DNA of 64,000 bases. It comes from Sphingomonas sp. IC081. Lineage in GTDB: Bacteria; Pseudomonadota; Alphaproteobacteria; Sphingomonadales; Sphingomonadaceae. A program made the position numbers and the translations under genes. Below the pieces are notes generated by a model. The model was not told the DNA's origin, made no database searches, and worked only from the letters and a program-made list of their open reading frames with translations. Positions 51,018 to 60,065 of this stretch are shown piece by piece. The DNA is taken from the NCBI RefSeq assembly GCF_006874585.1, contig NZ_CP029761.1, positions 383,001-447,000 on the forward strand, written 5' to 3'. Position 1 is the stretch's first letter; every line of letters begins with the position of its first letter.

Positions 51018-51938
51018 ATGCAGAGTGCGATAGTTCATCTGGGGTATCACAAGACAGCCACGACCTGGCTGCAGAAACAGCTGTTCCCGAACGCTGTAAG
51101 CCATGACTATGTGCCCCGGCAGACCGTTCAGGATGCCTTCCTCAAGCCTTGCGGCATGCATTTCTGCCCCGAACAGGCAAGCGAGGTGCTCTCGTTGCAT
51201 GGCCGCAACCGCCCGGTTCTGCTGAGCGAGGAGAACCTCTCGGGCTATCTCCACAATGGCGGGCTGCACGGTTTCCTCGCCCCGGAAGTGGCGCGGCGGA
51301 TCAAGGCGGTGCTGCCTGACGCGCATATCGTCATCTTCATCCGCAACCAGTTCGACATCTGCCGGGCGAGCTATGCGCAGTACGTCTCGGGCGGCGGCAC
51401 CTGGGGCTCGCACCGTTATTTCGAGACCGCGCGCAAGGTGCGCGGCGCGCTGACCCGTCCGTGGAAGGCGCCGGCCTTCGAATTCGAGCATTTCGAATAT
51501 GACCGGCTGATCGCCCATTACGACGCCCTGTTCGGGCGCGATCACGTCCACGTCTATCCCTATGAATGGCTGCGCGAGCGCGATGCGCTGATCGAGCGGA
51601 TGCAGCAGGACCTCGGCCTCGCGATCGAGAGCCTGCCGCCGGAGGGCTCGCGCGCGAACCGATCGCTGGGGGCGGTGGGGCTGGCTATGGTGCGCGGGGT
51701 CAACCTGTTCTCGCGCCAGTCGGTGGTGAACAAGCACTATGTCATCGACCTGCCGGGCAGCCAGGCCTTGCGCCACGGTGCCAAGTGGCTGGCCGGCCGG
51801 GTGCCGGTGATCAACAATCGCCCCGCGCGGCTTTCGCCGCGCATGCAGGCCCGCATCGCCGCGCACTATCCCGAGAGCAACCGCCGCCTGATGGACCTGC
51901 GCGACCTGCCACTGGAAGAACTGGGCTATCCGCTTTAG
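51018..51938 (+). CDS. Sulfotransferase-like protein
   Basis: A 306-residue protein with the PAPS-binding 5' loop VHLGYHKTATTWLQKQLF (residues 5-22) and the 3'-phosphate site IVIFIRNQFDICRASYAQYV, followed by YFETARKVRGAL. These match the sulfotransferase fold. The acceptor is unknown; polysaccharides or lipids are typical for bacterial members. Its TAG stop (51936-51938) straddles the left boundary of the MITE: the TA target plus the first G of the element recreate the stop, leaving the protein unchanged. Confidence 0.8.
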   Translation: MQSAIVHLGYHKTATTWLQKQLFPNAVSHDYVPRQTVQDAFLKPCGMHFCPEQASEVLSLHGRNRPVLLSEENLSGYLHNGGLHGFLAPEVARRIKAVLPDAHIVIFIRNQFDICRASYAQYVSGGGTWGSHRYFETARKVRGALTRPWKAPAFEFEHFEYDRLIAHYDALFGRDHVHVYPYEWLRERDALIERMQQDLGLAIESLPPEGSRANRSLGAVGLAMVRGVNLFSRQSVVNKHYVIDLPGSQALRHGAKWLAGRVPVINNRPARLSPRMQARIAAHYPESNRRLMDLRDLPLEELGYPL

Positions 51939-52201
51939 GTCGTAAACTCATAAACGGCACCATCGAGGTTTGAGGCAAAATGGCTCAGCGGCAGGAGGGA
52001 AGGCGCTGGAATATGTCGATATTTCAAGACTTCCCGACGCGGCGCTGGGCCATTTTGGGCAAAGCCCGAAGGGGCGCCCAAATGGCTTCCATCTCGAACC
52101 GAAGCTGCCTTGGACGGGCAACCAGCCCGCCCGGCGGCAACTTCGGCCCGAGTTGTTCGCCATTTGGGAGCCTCGATGGTGCCGTTTATGAGTTTGCGAC
52201 C
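51938..52201. mobile_element. 264-bp MITE with 31-bp terminal inverted repeats and TA duplication
   Basis: The element begins GGTCGTAAACTCATAAACGG and ends with the inverse of that sequence (52171-52201). The 31-base ends match at 30 positions. A TA dinucleotide lies on both sides (51936-51937, 52202-52203), the target duplication of IS630/Tc1-mariner transposases. The interior has no convincing gene but several GCCATTTGGG-like copies in both orientations. It is therefore a non-autonomous element, mobilised in trans. Confidence 0.88.
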
Positions 52202-52243
52202 TAGGTCATTGCGATAGCGCGGTACGCTTCCTAGATCGACGGC

Positions 52244-52930
52244 ATGGAAAACACCCTGCTGCAAGCCGCGGCGCTCATTGTTCCCCTCATCATCGCAATC
52301 GTCTTTCACGAGGTCGCGCATGGCTGGACCGCGCTGGCGCTGGGCGACCCGACCGCGCGGGAGCAGCGGCGGCTGTCGCTCAACCCGCTGCGTCATGTCG
52401 ATCCGTTCGGTACGCTCATCCTGCCGGGCTTCCTGGCGCTGACCGGCGCGCCGGTGCTGGGCTGGGCAAAGCCGGTGCCGGTCAACGCCTGGCGTCTGCG
52501 CAATCCGCGCCGGGGCATGATGGTGGTGGCCGCCGCCGGGCCGCTCAGCAATCTCGTGCTCGCTGCGGTGGGTTCGATCCTGCTCGGCCTGCTGATGCGC
52601 TTTTTCGGCGACGCGACCGGGCCGGTGCTGTCGTTCACGGTGATGAGCCTCGGCTTCTTTGTCATGATCAACGTGTTCCTGGCATTCTTCAACCTGCTGC
52701 CGATCCCGCCCTTCGATGGTTCGCACATCGTCGAGGGACTGCTGCCCGATGGTCTTGCGCGCCGCTATGCCCGGCTGCGTCCTTACGGGTTTGCGATCAT
52801 CGTGCTGCTGATCGTTGTGGTGCCCTGGCTGGCGCCCGATCTCGGGCTGGTGCAGCGGGTGGTGCTGCCACCGGTGCTGTGGATGCTCGATCATTACGAG
52901 GCGCTGGCGCGCGCGGTTGCCGGGGTTTGA
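52244..52930 (+). CDS. Site-2 protease family membrane metalloprotease (M50)
   Basis: A 228-residue polytopic protein with the zinc motif HEVAH (His22, Glu23, His26) in the first membrane helix and the third ligand region NLLPIPPFDGSHIVEG (about residues 148-163). It belongs to the small M50B group without a PDZ domain. Substrates are unknown. It lies right of the MITE and 46 bases upstream of truB. Confidence 0.88.
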   Translation: MENTLLQAAALIVPLIIAIVFHEVAHGWTALALGDPTAREQRRLSLNPLRHVDPFGTLILPGFLALTGAPVLGWAKPVPVNAWRLRNPRRGMMVVAAAGPLSNLVLAAVGSILLGLLMRFFGDATGPVLSFTVMSLGFFVMINVFLAFFNLLPIPPFDGSHIVEGLLPDGLARRYARLRPYGFAIIVLLIVVVPWLAPDLGLVQRVVLPPVLWMLDHYEALARAVAGV

Positions 52931-52976
52931 ACCGTCGGGCGTTGACATCGCCGCCAGCCTCGCCTTGGGGAAGGGC

Positions 52977-53900
52977 ATGAGCGAAACCCCGAAGACGCCG
53001 CATGGCTGGATCATTCTCGACAAGCCGCTGGGCCTCGGCTCGACGCAGGCGGTTGCCGCCGTGAAGCGCAACTTGCGCGAGGCGGGCTATGGCAAGAAGG
53101 TCAAGGTCGGCCATGGCGGCACGCTCGATCCGCTGGCGACCGGTATCCTGCCCGTCGCGCTGGGCGAGGCGACCAAGCTGACCGGGCGCATGCTCGATGC
53201 CAGCAAGATCTACGCGTTCACCGTGCGCTTCGGCGAGGAGACGGATACGCTGGACCTTGAGGGCAAGGTCATTGCCACCAGCGACGTGCGGCCAGCGCAG
53301 GCGGACGTGGAAGCCGTGCTGCCGCGCTTCACCGGCCCGATCGCGCAGGTTCCGCCGATCTATTCCGCGCTCAAGGTTGATGGCGAGCGCGCCTACGATC
53401 TGGCGCGCGCCGGGCAGGAAGTGGAACTGAAGTCGCGCAGCGTGACGATCTTCGAATTGAGCCTCGAGCGATTCGATGCGGAGGATGGGGCGACCCTGCA
53501 CGCCCATGTCTCCAAGGGCACGTACATCCGGTCCCTTGCACGCGACATCGCACAGGCCCTTGGAACTTGCGGAACAGTCTCCATGCTACGCCGCGTAAAG
53601 GCGGGCCCGTTCGACCTGTCTCACGCGATTTCGCTGGACAAATTGAACGAAATCGGCAAGGGGGCACCGCTTGAACAGATACTCTTGCCACTGGAGGTGG
53701 GGCTGGACGACATCCCGGCCATCGACCTTGGTTCGGAGCAGGCAAGAGCGGTCCGACAGGGCCGCGTTCTGACCGGACTGTCTCAGGAAGACGGGCTGCA
53801 TTGGGCGCGAGAAGGGATCATTCCCGTCGCGCTGATGGAGCTTTCGGGCGGAGAAGCCCGCGTCGTCAGGGGATTCAATCTATCGGATGTCGCGGAGTAA
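52977..53900 (+). CDS. truB: tRNA pseudouridine(55) synthase
   Basis: A 307-residue enzyme that makes pseudouridine 55 in tRNA. Hallmarks: GWIILDKPLGLGSTQAVA, the catalytic GHGGTLDPLATGILPVALG with Asp51, VPPIYSALKVDGERAYDLAR and SKGTYIRSLARDI. A C-terminal PUA-like part follows. ATG 52977 is preceded by GGGGAAGGG. The stop lies six bases before rpsO, as in the conserved truB-rpsO pair. Confidence 0.96.
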   Translation: MSETPKTPHGWIILDKPLGLGSTQAVAAVKRNLREAGYGKKVKVGHGGTLDPLATGILPVALGEATKLTGRMLDASKIYAFTVRFGEETDTLDLEGKVIATSDVRPAQADVEAVLPRFTGPIAQVPPIYSALKVDGERAYDLARAGQEVELKSRSVTIFELSLERFDAEDGATLHAHVSKGTYIRSLARDIAQALGTCGTVSMLRRVKAGPFDLSHAISLDKLNEIGKGAPLEQILLPLEVGLDDIPAIDLGSEQARAVRQGRVLTGLSQEDGLHWAREGIIPVALMELSGGEARVVRGFNLSDVAE

Positions 53901-53906
53901 AGTACT

Positions 53907-54176
53907 ATGTCGGTTACCGCTGAAAAGAAGCAGGACATCATTTCGGACAACGCACGCGTCGCTGGCGACACGGGCAGCCCGGAAGTTCAGGTCGCGATCC
54001 TCACCGAGCGCATCCGCAACCTGACCGAGCACTTCAAGGCTCACCACAAGGACAACCACTCGCGTCGCGGTCTGCTGGCCATGGTCAACAAGCGCCGCTC
54101 GCTGCTCGACTACCTGAAGAAGAAGGACGTCGCGCGGTACAACGCCCTGATCCAGAAGCTGGGTCTGCGTAAGTAA
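53907..54176 (+). CDS. rpsO: 30S ribosomal protein S15
   Basis: The 89-residue S15 binds 16S rRNA helices 20-22 early in subunit assembly. It shows the full signature [40 protein letters not shown] and the end [13 protein letters not shown]. It lies between truB and pnp, the conserved order. Confidence 0.98.
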   Translation: MSVTAEKKQDIISDNARVAGDTGSPEVQVAILTERIRNLTEHFKAHHKDNHSRRGLLAMVNKRRSLLDYLKKKDVARYNALIQKLGLRK

Positions 54177-54187
54177 GACTTAACGGG

Positions 54188-54210
54188 AAGCGGCCCCTAG
54201 CGGGCCGCTT
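54188..54210 (+). terminator. Hairpin after rpsO
   Basis: AAGCGGCCC/GGGCCGCTT forms a 9-bp stem 12 bases after the rpsO stop, followed by CTTGC. The weak U-tract suggests partial termination with read-through into pnp. Confidence 0.6.
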
Positions 54211-54222
54211 CTTGCATCAGGA

Positions 54223-54266
54223 GCGTTTTCCAATCGGGTGAGATCACCCGATGACTCGGAAAACGC
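54223..54266. repeat. RIME-like palindrome in the rpsO-pnp gap
   Basis: A two-part hairpin: outer stem GCGTTTTCC/GGAAAACGC (54223-54231, 54258-54266) and inner stem TCGGGTGA/TCACCCGA. The GAGCGTTTTC start and this layout resemble short intergenic palindromes dispersed in alphaproteobacteria. In the pnp leader it could serve as an RNase III site. Confidence 0.6.
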
Positions 54267-54407
54267 GGCAAGACAAAAAGTAAGGGTCCGTCCGCAATCC
54301 GGCGGAGGGCCCGGGGGCTCCAAAGCGGCCCCATACCGGACCGGGACGGCATACCCGGCAGTAAACCCCGCCGCGCAATAGGGCCGGTGGGCTGAGGAAA
54401 ACCTCTT

Positions 54408-56732
54408 ATGTTCGACGTCAAAACCGTAAGCATGGAGTGGGGCGGCAAGACGCTCACTCTCGAAACCGGCCGCGTGGCCCGTCAGGCCGACGGCGCCGTC
54501 CTTGCCACCTATGGCGAAACGGTCGTGCTCTGCGCGGTTACCGCCGCCAAGTCGGTGAAGGAAGGCCAGGACTTCTTCCCGCTGACCGTGCACTACCAGG
54601 AAAAGTTTTCGGCCGCCGGCCGCATTCCGGGTGGCTTCTTCAAGCGTGAACGCGGCGCCACCGAAAAGGAAACGCTGACCAGCCGCCTGATCGACCGTCC
54701 GGTCCGCCCGCTGTTCCCCGAAGGTTTCTACAACGAAATCAACGTCATTGCCCAGGTTCTGAGCTTTGACGGCGAGACCGAGGCCGACATCGTCGCGATG
54801 ATCGCCGCTTCGGCCGCGCTCACCATCTCGGGTGTGCCCTTCATGGGCCCGATCGGCGCCTGCCGCGTCGGCTTCGTTGACGGCGAATACACGCTGAACC
54901 CGAAGCAGACCGCCGCGCTGGCCGACGGCCGCCTCGATCTCGTCGTCGCCGCCACCGGCGATGCCGTGATGATGGTGGAATCGGAAGCCAAGGAGCTGAC
55001 CGAGGAAGAGATGCTGGGCGCCGTCATGTTCGCGCATGACGAATGCCGCAAGGTCGTGAACCTCGTGATCGACCTCGCCGAGCAGGCTGCCAAGGACCCC
55101 TGGGAAATCGACCTGTCGGACAACACCGCCGACATCAAGGCGAAGCTCAAGAAGGCCGTCGGCAAGGACGTCACCGCTGCCTACAAGCTGACCGACAAGT
55201 CGGCCCGCGCCAACGCCCTCAACGCCGCGCGCGCCAAGGCGAAGGAAGCGTTCTCGGACGAAACCCCGCAGACGCAGATGGTCGCCATCAAGACCATGAA
55301 GAAGCTGGAAGCGGAAATCGTTCGCACCGCCATCCTCAAGGACGGCAAGCGCATCGACGGCCGCAAGCTCGATCAGGTCCGCCCGATCGAATCGATGGTC
55401 GGCTTCCTGCCGCGCACCCACGGTTCGGCGCTGTTCACCCGCGGTGAAACGCAGGCGATCTGCACCACCACGCTGGGCACCAAGGACGCCGAGCAGATGA
55501 TCGACGGCCTCGAAGGCCTGTCGTACTCGTCGTTCATGCTGCACTACAACTTCCCGCCCTACTCGGTGGGCGAAGTGGGCCGCTTCGGCGCCCCGGGCCG
55601 CCGCGAGATCGGCCACGGCAAGCTGGCATGGCGCGCGCTGCACCCGGTGCTGCCCGCCAAGGAAGACTTCCCCTACACCATCCGCATCCTGTCGGACATC
55701 ACCGAGTCGAACGGCTCGTCCTCGATGGCGACGATCTGCGGCGGCTGCCTTTCGATGATGGACGCGGGCGTTCCGCTGCAGCGTCCGGTTTCGGGCATCG
55801 CCATGGGCCTGATCCTCGAAGGCGACGAGTTCGCGGTCCTTTCGGACATCCTGGGCGACGAGGATCACCTCGGCGACATGGACTTCAAGGTGGCCGGCAC
55901 CGAGAACGGCATCACCACGATGCAGATGGACATCAAGATCGCCGGCATCACCAAGGAAATCATGGGCAAGGCGCTGGAGCAGGCGAAGGCCGGCCGCGCG
56001 CACATCCTGGGTGAGATGAACAAGGCCCTGGGTTCGGCTCGTACCGAACTGTCGGCCCACGCACCGCGCATCGAGACGATCCAGATCGACAAGTCGAAGA
56101 TCCGTGACGTCATCGGCACCGGCGGCAAGGTGATCCGCGAGATCGTCGCCGAAACCGGCGCCAAGGTCGACATCGACGACGAAGGCGTGATCAAGATCTC
56201 GTCCTCGGACGTGAACCAGATCGAAGCCGCCAAGAAGTGGATCCTCGGCATCGTCGAGGAAGCGGAAGTCGGCAAGATCTACACCGGCAAGGTCGTCAAC
56301 ATCGTCGACTTCGGTGCCTTCGTGAACTTCATGGGTGGCAAGGACGGCCTCGTCCACGTTTCCGAAATGAAGAACGAGCGTGTCGAAAAGCCGACCGACG
56401 TCGTCAAGGAAGGCCAGGAAGTCAAGGTCAAGGTCCTCGAGATCGACCCGCGCGGCAAGGTTCGCCTGTCGATGCGCGTCGTCGACCAGGAAACCGGCGC
56501 CGAGCTGGAAGACACCCGTCCGGCCCGCGAACCGCGTGAACCGCGCGGCGATCGCGAAGGTGGACGTGGTGGCGACCGCGGCGGTGACCGTCGTGGGCCC
56601 CGCCGTGATGGTGCCCGTGGCGGCAACGACCGTGGTCCGCGCGGTGAAGGACGCGGTCCCCGCGGTCCGCGCGGCGGCGACAATGGTGGCGGCGACCCCG
56701 ACCACATGCCGGCGTTCCTTAAGGAAGACTGA
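54408..56732 (+). CDS. pnp: Polyribonucleotide nucleotidyltransferase (PNPase)
   Basis: A 774-residue phosphorolytic 3'-5' exoribonuclease and degradosome component. Two RNase PH domains (residues about 12-145 and 315-545) flank a helical domain ([38 protein letters not shown]). KH ([22 protein letters not shown]) and S1 ([20 protein letters not shown]) domains follow. The C-terminal tail is rich in Arg-Gly and Asp, as in many alphaproteobacteria. It follows rpsO across a structured 231-base gap. Confidence 0.97.
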   Translation: MFDVKTVSMEWGGKTLTLETGRVARQADGAVLATYGETVVLCAVTAAKSVKEGQDFFPLTVHYQEKFSAAGRIPGGFFKRERGATEKETLTSRLIDRPVRPLFPEGFYNEINVIAQVLSFDGETEADIVAMIAASAALTISGVPFMGPIGACRVGFVDGEYTLNPKQTAALADGRLDLVVAATGDAVMMVESEAKELTEEEMLGAVMFAHDECRKVVNLVIDLAEQAAKDPWEIDLSDNTADIKAKLKKAVGKDVTAAYKLTDKSARANALNAARAKAKEAFSDETPQTQMVAIKTMKKLEAEIVRTAILKDGKRIDGRKLDQVRPIESMVGFLPRTHGSALFTRGETQAICTTTLGTKDAEQMIDGLEGLSYSSFMLHYNFPPYSVGEVGRFGAPGRREIGHGKLAWRALHPVLPAKEDFPYTIRILSDITESNGSSSMATICGGCLSMMDAGVPLQRPVSGIAMGLILEGDEFAVLSDILGDEDHLGDMDFKVAGTENGITTMQMDIKIAGITKEIMGKALEQAKAGRAHILGEMNKALGSARTELSAHAPRIETIQIDKSKIRDVIGTGGKVIREIVAETGAKVDIDDEGVIKISSSDVNQIEAAKKWILGIVEEAEVGKIYTGKVVNIVDFGAFVNFMGGKDGLVHVSEMKNERVEKPTDVVKEGQEVKVKVLEIDPRGKVRLSMRVVDQETGAELEDTRPAREPREPRGDREGGRGGDRGGDRRGPRRDGARGGNDRGPRGEGRGPRGPRGGDNGGGDPDHMPAFLKED

Positions 56733-56809
56733 TCGCAAGGCGATCGGTGGCCTTTGATGGGCACTGACGGCGAAGCGGTCGGTGCTCCGAGGTCGCTCGG
56801 AACATGAAG

Positions 56810-56842
56810 CGCGCCCGGACTCTTGGAGTTCGGGCGCGTTTT
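56810..56842 (+). terminator. Rho-independent terminator after pnp
   Basis: A 12-bp stem (CGCGCCCGGACT with AGTTCGGGCGCG, one wobble) and short loop are followed by TTTTC, about 80 bases after the pnp stop. Confidence 0.85.
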
Positions 56843-56940
56843 CATGTGCATGCACGGTGCGCTGCCGCTTGTGTGCGGGGGGCGTGACGATATGAACGAC
56901 GCCTCTGTCCTTCGGGGGAAGGACGATTGGGGTGTGACGG

Positions 56941-58629
56941 ATGAAATTGCGATTTGCGGTAGCCAGCCTGGCGGCGGCTGCCCTGTTCTGTCCTGCGAGC
57001 GTGCAAGCAGGGGGGCAAGCAGGGGGGCAGGCCGGGGTATCGACGGGCGCTGCCGCGCCTTTGCCCGGCGATGCGTTCCGGGTCTGTGACGGATACGATC
57101 CGCCCAAGGGCAAGGGCGACGGTATCACCACGGGGACGATGCTGTTCGGCCTTGCCGCGAAAGAGCGCGATATCCGCCGAGGGGTGGTGAACGCCGATTC
57201 CCGCAAGGCCATCGAGGCGTGCGACGCGGCGCTTGCCGATCCGCTGTTGCTGCCGGCGTTCACGCTCCGGCGCGCGCACCTGATGCAGGCGCGGGCGTTC
57301 CATCAGATCGGCGCGGGGGCTTTCGACGAGGCGCTGCGCGCGATCGACGCGGTCGATGCGCTGAAGGGCGAATTCGACCCGATCTACTTCGAGCGGGGGC
57401 TGGGCTTGGGCAATCGCCTGCTGCGCGCCTATGTGCTGATCGAAACCGGCCGCACGGGCGAGGCGGGCGCGCTGCTGGACGCCATCGACGCCGAGCGGGC
57501 CTATGCGGCCAGCGTGCGGCGCACGACCGAGGTTCTGCGCCACCGGATCGATCCGGATCTCGGGCATCAGCTCGGGCGGATGCGGGCGATGGCGCCGGTC
57601 GTTCCCTCGATGGCCCTGATGGCGTTCAAGTATGCGATGCTGGACGGGCGGATCGAGCAGGCGGTCGAACTCGGCGCCGGGGTCAGTTTCGCAAAGCCGC
57701 AGATGCGCGGCAACTGGACGGCCCAGAATTCCGACGATTCCGCCGATCGGGAGATGCAGCTGGAGGCGATGTACGCCGGATTTTATGCCTATGCGCTGGC
57801 GGCATCCGGCAAGACCCGGGAAGCGCGCGCGCATCTTGCTGTCGTCAGGGCAGGGCTGGACGCGGCAATGGCGCCGCCACCGCCCAGCCCTGACGGTCGT
57901 CCGCTCTCGAAGTCGGCCCGCAACGCGTTCGAAATGCGGGCGGTGCTTGCCAAAAGCGGCCTTGAGCAGATGGAGGGCTGGGAGAAGATCATCGCCCTTC
58001 GCGAGGAAGCGCCGGGCTTGGACCTGCAGGGCCTGCTCGATCGGCTGAAAGCTGCGGGCCCCGAGGCGGGCGTTGTCCTGATCGATCTGGTGGGCCAGCT
58101 CGGCCAGGCAAGCCAGGCGGACAAGCGTGCGATCATCGAAGAGATCCGCGCCAGGCACAAGCGTGAGCGCAATCGGGAGTTCGCGACCGACCTTGCGCAC
58201 CTCGCGCCGATGATGCCGCGCGCCGAGACCGAGGCCACGCAGGTGCGGCTCGGCGACAGCTATTTCCTGACGGGCGAAGGATTTACACTGCGCGGTGACA
58301 AGGACGATCCGGGCGACTGGACGGTGCGTTTCACGCACGGGCTCGCCACGTTGCCGACTCTGGAAGAGCACGCCATGCTGGCAGCGGCCACGGCGACCAA
58401 GGCCAAGGGCTATGACGCGATGCTGGTGCAGAGCCAGCGGGGGCTGGAGCGGACCTTGCACGTCACCGGCTGGGGCAGCAGGCAGGACGTCAATTCGGGG
58501 CGCGAGGCGCAGATGCGGGTGCGCATGGTTCACAAGGCGGCGCTGCCTGCGGACATCGCCGGCGCGCAGTGGCGCTTGCTGGATGCCGACACGGTGATCG
58601 CCGATCTGGCGACGCTGCCGCGCCGCTGA
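56941..58629 (+). CDS. Large exported helical-repeat protein of unknown function
   Basis: A 562-residue protein with a signal peptide (MKLRFAVASLAAAALFC) followed by a GGQAGGQAG duplication. The mature part is alpha-helical with TPR-like pairs (IEACDAALADPLLLPAFTLR, GAFDEALRAIDAVDALKGEF, LLRAYVLIETGRTGEAGALL). The C-terminal 120 residues are more beta-rich (VRLGDSYFLTGEGFTLRGDK). No enzyme motif is seen. It may be a periplasmic scaffold. It stands alone on the plus strand after the pnp terminator. Confidence 0.6.
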   Translation: MKLRFAVASLAAAALFCPASVQAGGQAGGQAGVSTGAAAPLPGDAFRVCDGYDPPKGKGDGITTGTMLFGLAAKERDIRRGVVNADSRKAIEACDAALADPLLLPAFTLRRAHLMQARAFHQIGAGAFDEALRAIDAVDALKGEFDPIYFERGLGLGNRLLRAYVLIETGRTGEAGALLDAIDAERAYAASVRRTTEVLRHRIDPDLGHQLGRMRAMAPVVPSMALMAFKYAMLDGRIEQAVELGAGVSFAKPQMRGNWTAQNSDDSADREMQLEAMYAGFYAYALAASGKTREARAHLAVVRAGLDAAMAPPPPSPDGRPLSKSARNAFEMRAVLAKSGLEQMEGWEKIIALREEAPGLDLQGLLDRLKAAGPEAGVVLIDLVGQLGQASQADKRAIIEEIRARHKRERNREFATDLAHLAPMMPRAETEATQVRLGDSYFLTGEGFTLRGDKDDPGDWTVRFTHGLATLPTLEEHAMLAAATATKAKGYDAMLVQSQRGLERTLHVTGWGSRQDVNSGREAQMRVRMVHKAALPADIAGAQWRLLDADTVIADLATLPRR

Positions 58630-58647
58630 ACCCGGCGCTTGTCGGGA

Positions 58648-59922
58648 TCAGCCGGTGACGGTCAGGCGCGGCGCCGGGACTTCGTCCCGCTTGCCGCGCC
58701 GTTCGGCGACAACCACACGGTTCTTGCCGCCTTGCTTGGCGGCGTAAAGCGCGCAGTCGGCACCGGGGACGACATCCGCGGCCTTGGTCGCGGTCTCCGG
58801 CACCGAGGCGATGCCGAATGAAGCGCTGATCGCCACCCCGTGCGCCTCCGAAAGGCTCTCGATCCGCTTGCGCAGGACTTCCGCCTTGCTGGCAGCGTTC
58901 TCGAGACTGCACTTGGGAAGGATCAGGACGAGTTCCTCGCCGCCGTAGCGGGCAACGACATCGGACGGACGCAGGGCTCCGACGAGCTGTGCGGCGACGT
59001 CGCGCAGAACGGCATCGCCCTTGGCATGGCCGTACTCGTCGTTGACGCGCTTGAAGTTGTCGAGATCGACCATGACCACCGAGGTGGCGGTGCCGGTGCG
59101 CTCGGCAAGGCTGATGTAGCGTTCGAGCGCGTCTTCCATGTAGCGGCGGTTGTAGAGCCCGGTCAGCGGATCGCGCAGCGACTGGGTGCGCAGCTTTTCG
59201 CGCAGGGCGATGTTGGAAAGCGCGAGCGACATCGAATCGGCCAGGGCGCGGGCGATGCGGTGGATGTCGGTGTTGCCTTCCACGGCATCCGGCGCCGCGC
59301 TTGCCAGCATCAGCAGGCCGACCACCTGGCCGCGCGCCATCATCGGTTTTTCGATCGTGGTCCCCGAGCCGACCGCATGCATGCAGTTCAGGGTGCCGTG
59401 GGCGGGCGCATTGACGTGGGCCTTGCCGCGCTTGAGCGCCCAGCAGTTGCCGGGCAGCAGGCTGGCGGCGGGCTGGAACGAATCGGAGTGTCCCCAGGAC
59501 CTGGCAAGGTCCAGGCGGTCGCGCGAATTGTTGAAGACGTAGAGGGCGCCGCCGAATTCCGGCAGCAGGCGCAAGGCCGTGGCCATCAGCACGGCACCGG
59601 CGTCGTCGTAGTCCTCGGCGGCCTGGAGCATGTCGGTCATCGCGAACAGCTCCTCGACCTGGCTGTGGGCGTTGCGCGCCTCGTCGACCAGCCGGATGTG
59701 GTCATCCAGTTCGGCGACCGCGCGGCGGCCCATGAGCACCCCCACAAACAGCGTGAAGAGCGAACAGGCGGCGGCGACGGTGGCAAGGGCGCGGGCGGTT
59801 TCGCCCTGTGCGAACATGGCGGTGAGGGCGCAGGCGGTGCAGACAGCCTGCACAAGGTGCAGCGTGAAACGCCGGGCCGAGGCGGTCCTTTCCTTTGGCG
59901 ACAGGATACTTTCGTGCTGCAC
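58648..59922 (-). CDS. GAF-GGDEF diguanylate cyclase
   Basis: A 424-residue protein: two N-terminal hydrophobic segments (about residues 22-65), a coiled linker, a GAF-like sensor domain (residues about 110-235) and a C-terminal GGDEF domain. The active-site loop is RYGGEELVLILP and the RPSD five residues before it is an intact I-site (RxxD), so the enzyme should make c-di-GMP and be product-inhibited. The start is GTG 59922. The convergent neighbour is the exported repeat protein. Confidence 0.9.
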   Translation of the reverse strand: MQHESILSPKERTASARRFTLHLVQAVCTACALTAMFAQGETARALATVAAACSLFTLFVGVLMGRRAVAELDDHIRLVDEARNAHSQVEELFAMTDMLQAAEDYDDAGAVLMATALRLLPEFGGALYVFNNSRDRLDLARSWGHSDSFQPAASLLPGNCWALKRGKAHVNAPAHGTLNCMHAVGSGTTIEKPMMARGQVVGLLMLASAAPDAVEGNTDIHRIARALADSMSLALSNIALREKLRTQSLRDPLTGLYNRRYMEDALERYISLAERTGTATSVVMVDLDNFKRVNDEYGHAKGDAVLRDVAAQLVGALRPSDVVARYGGEELVLILPKCSLENAASKAEVLRKRIESLSEAHGVAISASFGIASVPETATKAADVVPGADCALYAAKQGGKNRVVVAERRGKRDEVPAPRLTVTG

Positions 59923-60065
59923 GATCGTTCACCCAGGTTCGTTTCAAGGGAGCCTAGGTAGGAGTCGCTAATAAACAGTAACTTTCGAAACGGGATTTTT
60001 GGATTACATTTTCGACACTTGCGTATGATGAAGAGTGTCTTGCAAAATACTGATGTTAACCATGT

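Noticed and set aside
51935..53071. A 378-codon minus-strand frame running through the MITE into truB
   Set aside because: It reads both MITE ends and is antisense to the M50 protease gene. Composition is shadow-like and no motif is present.
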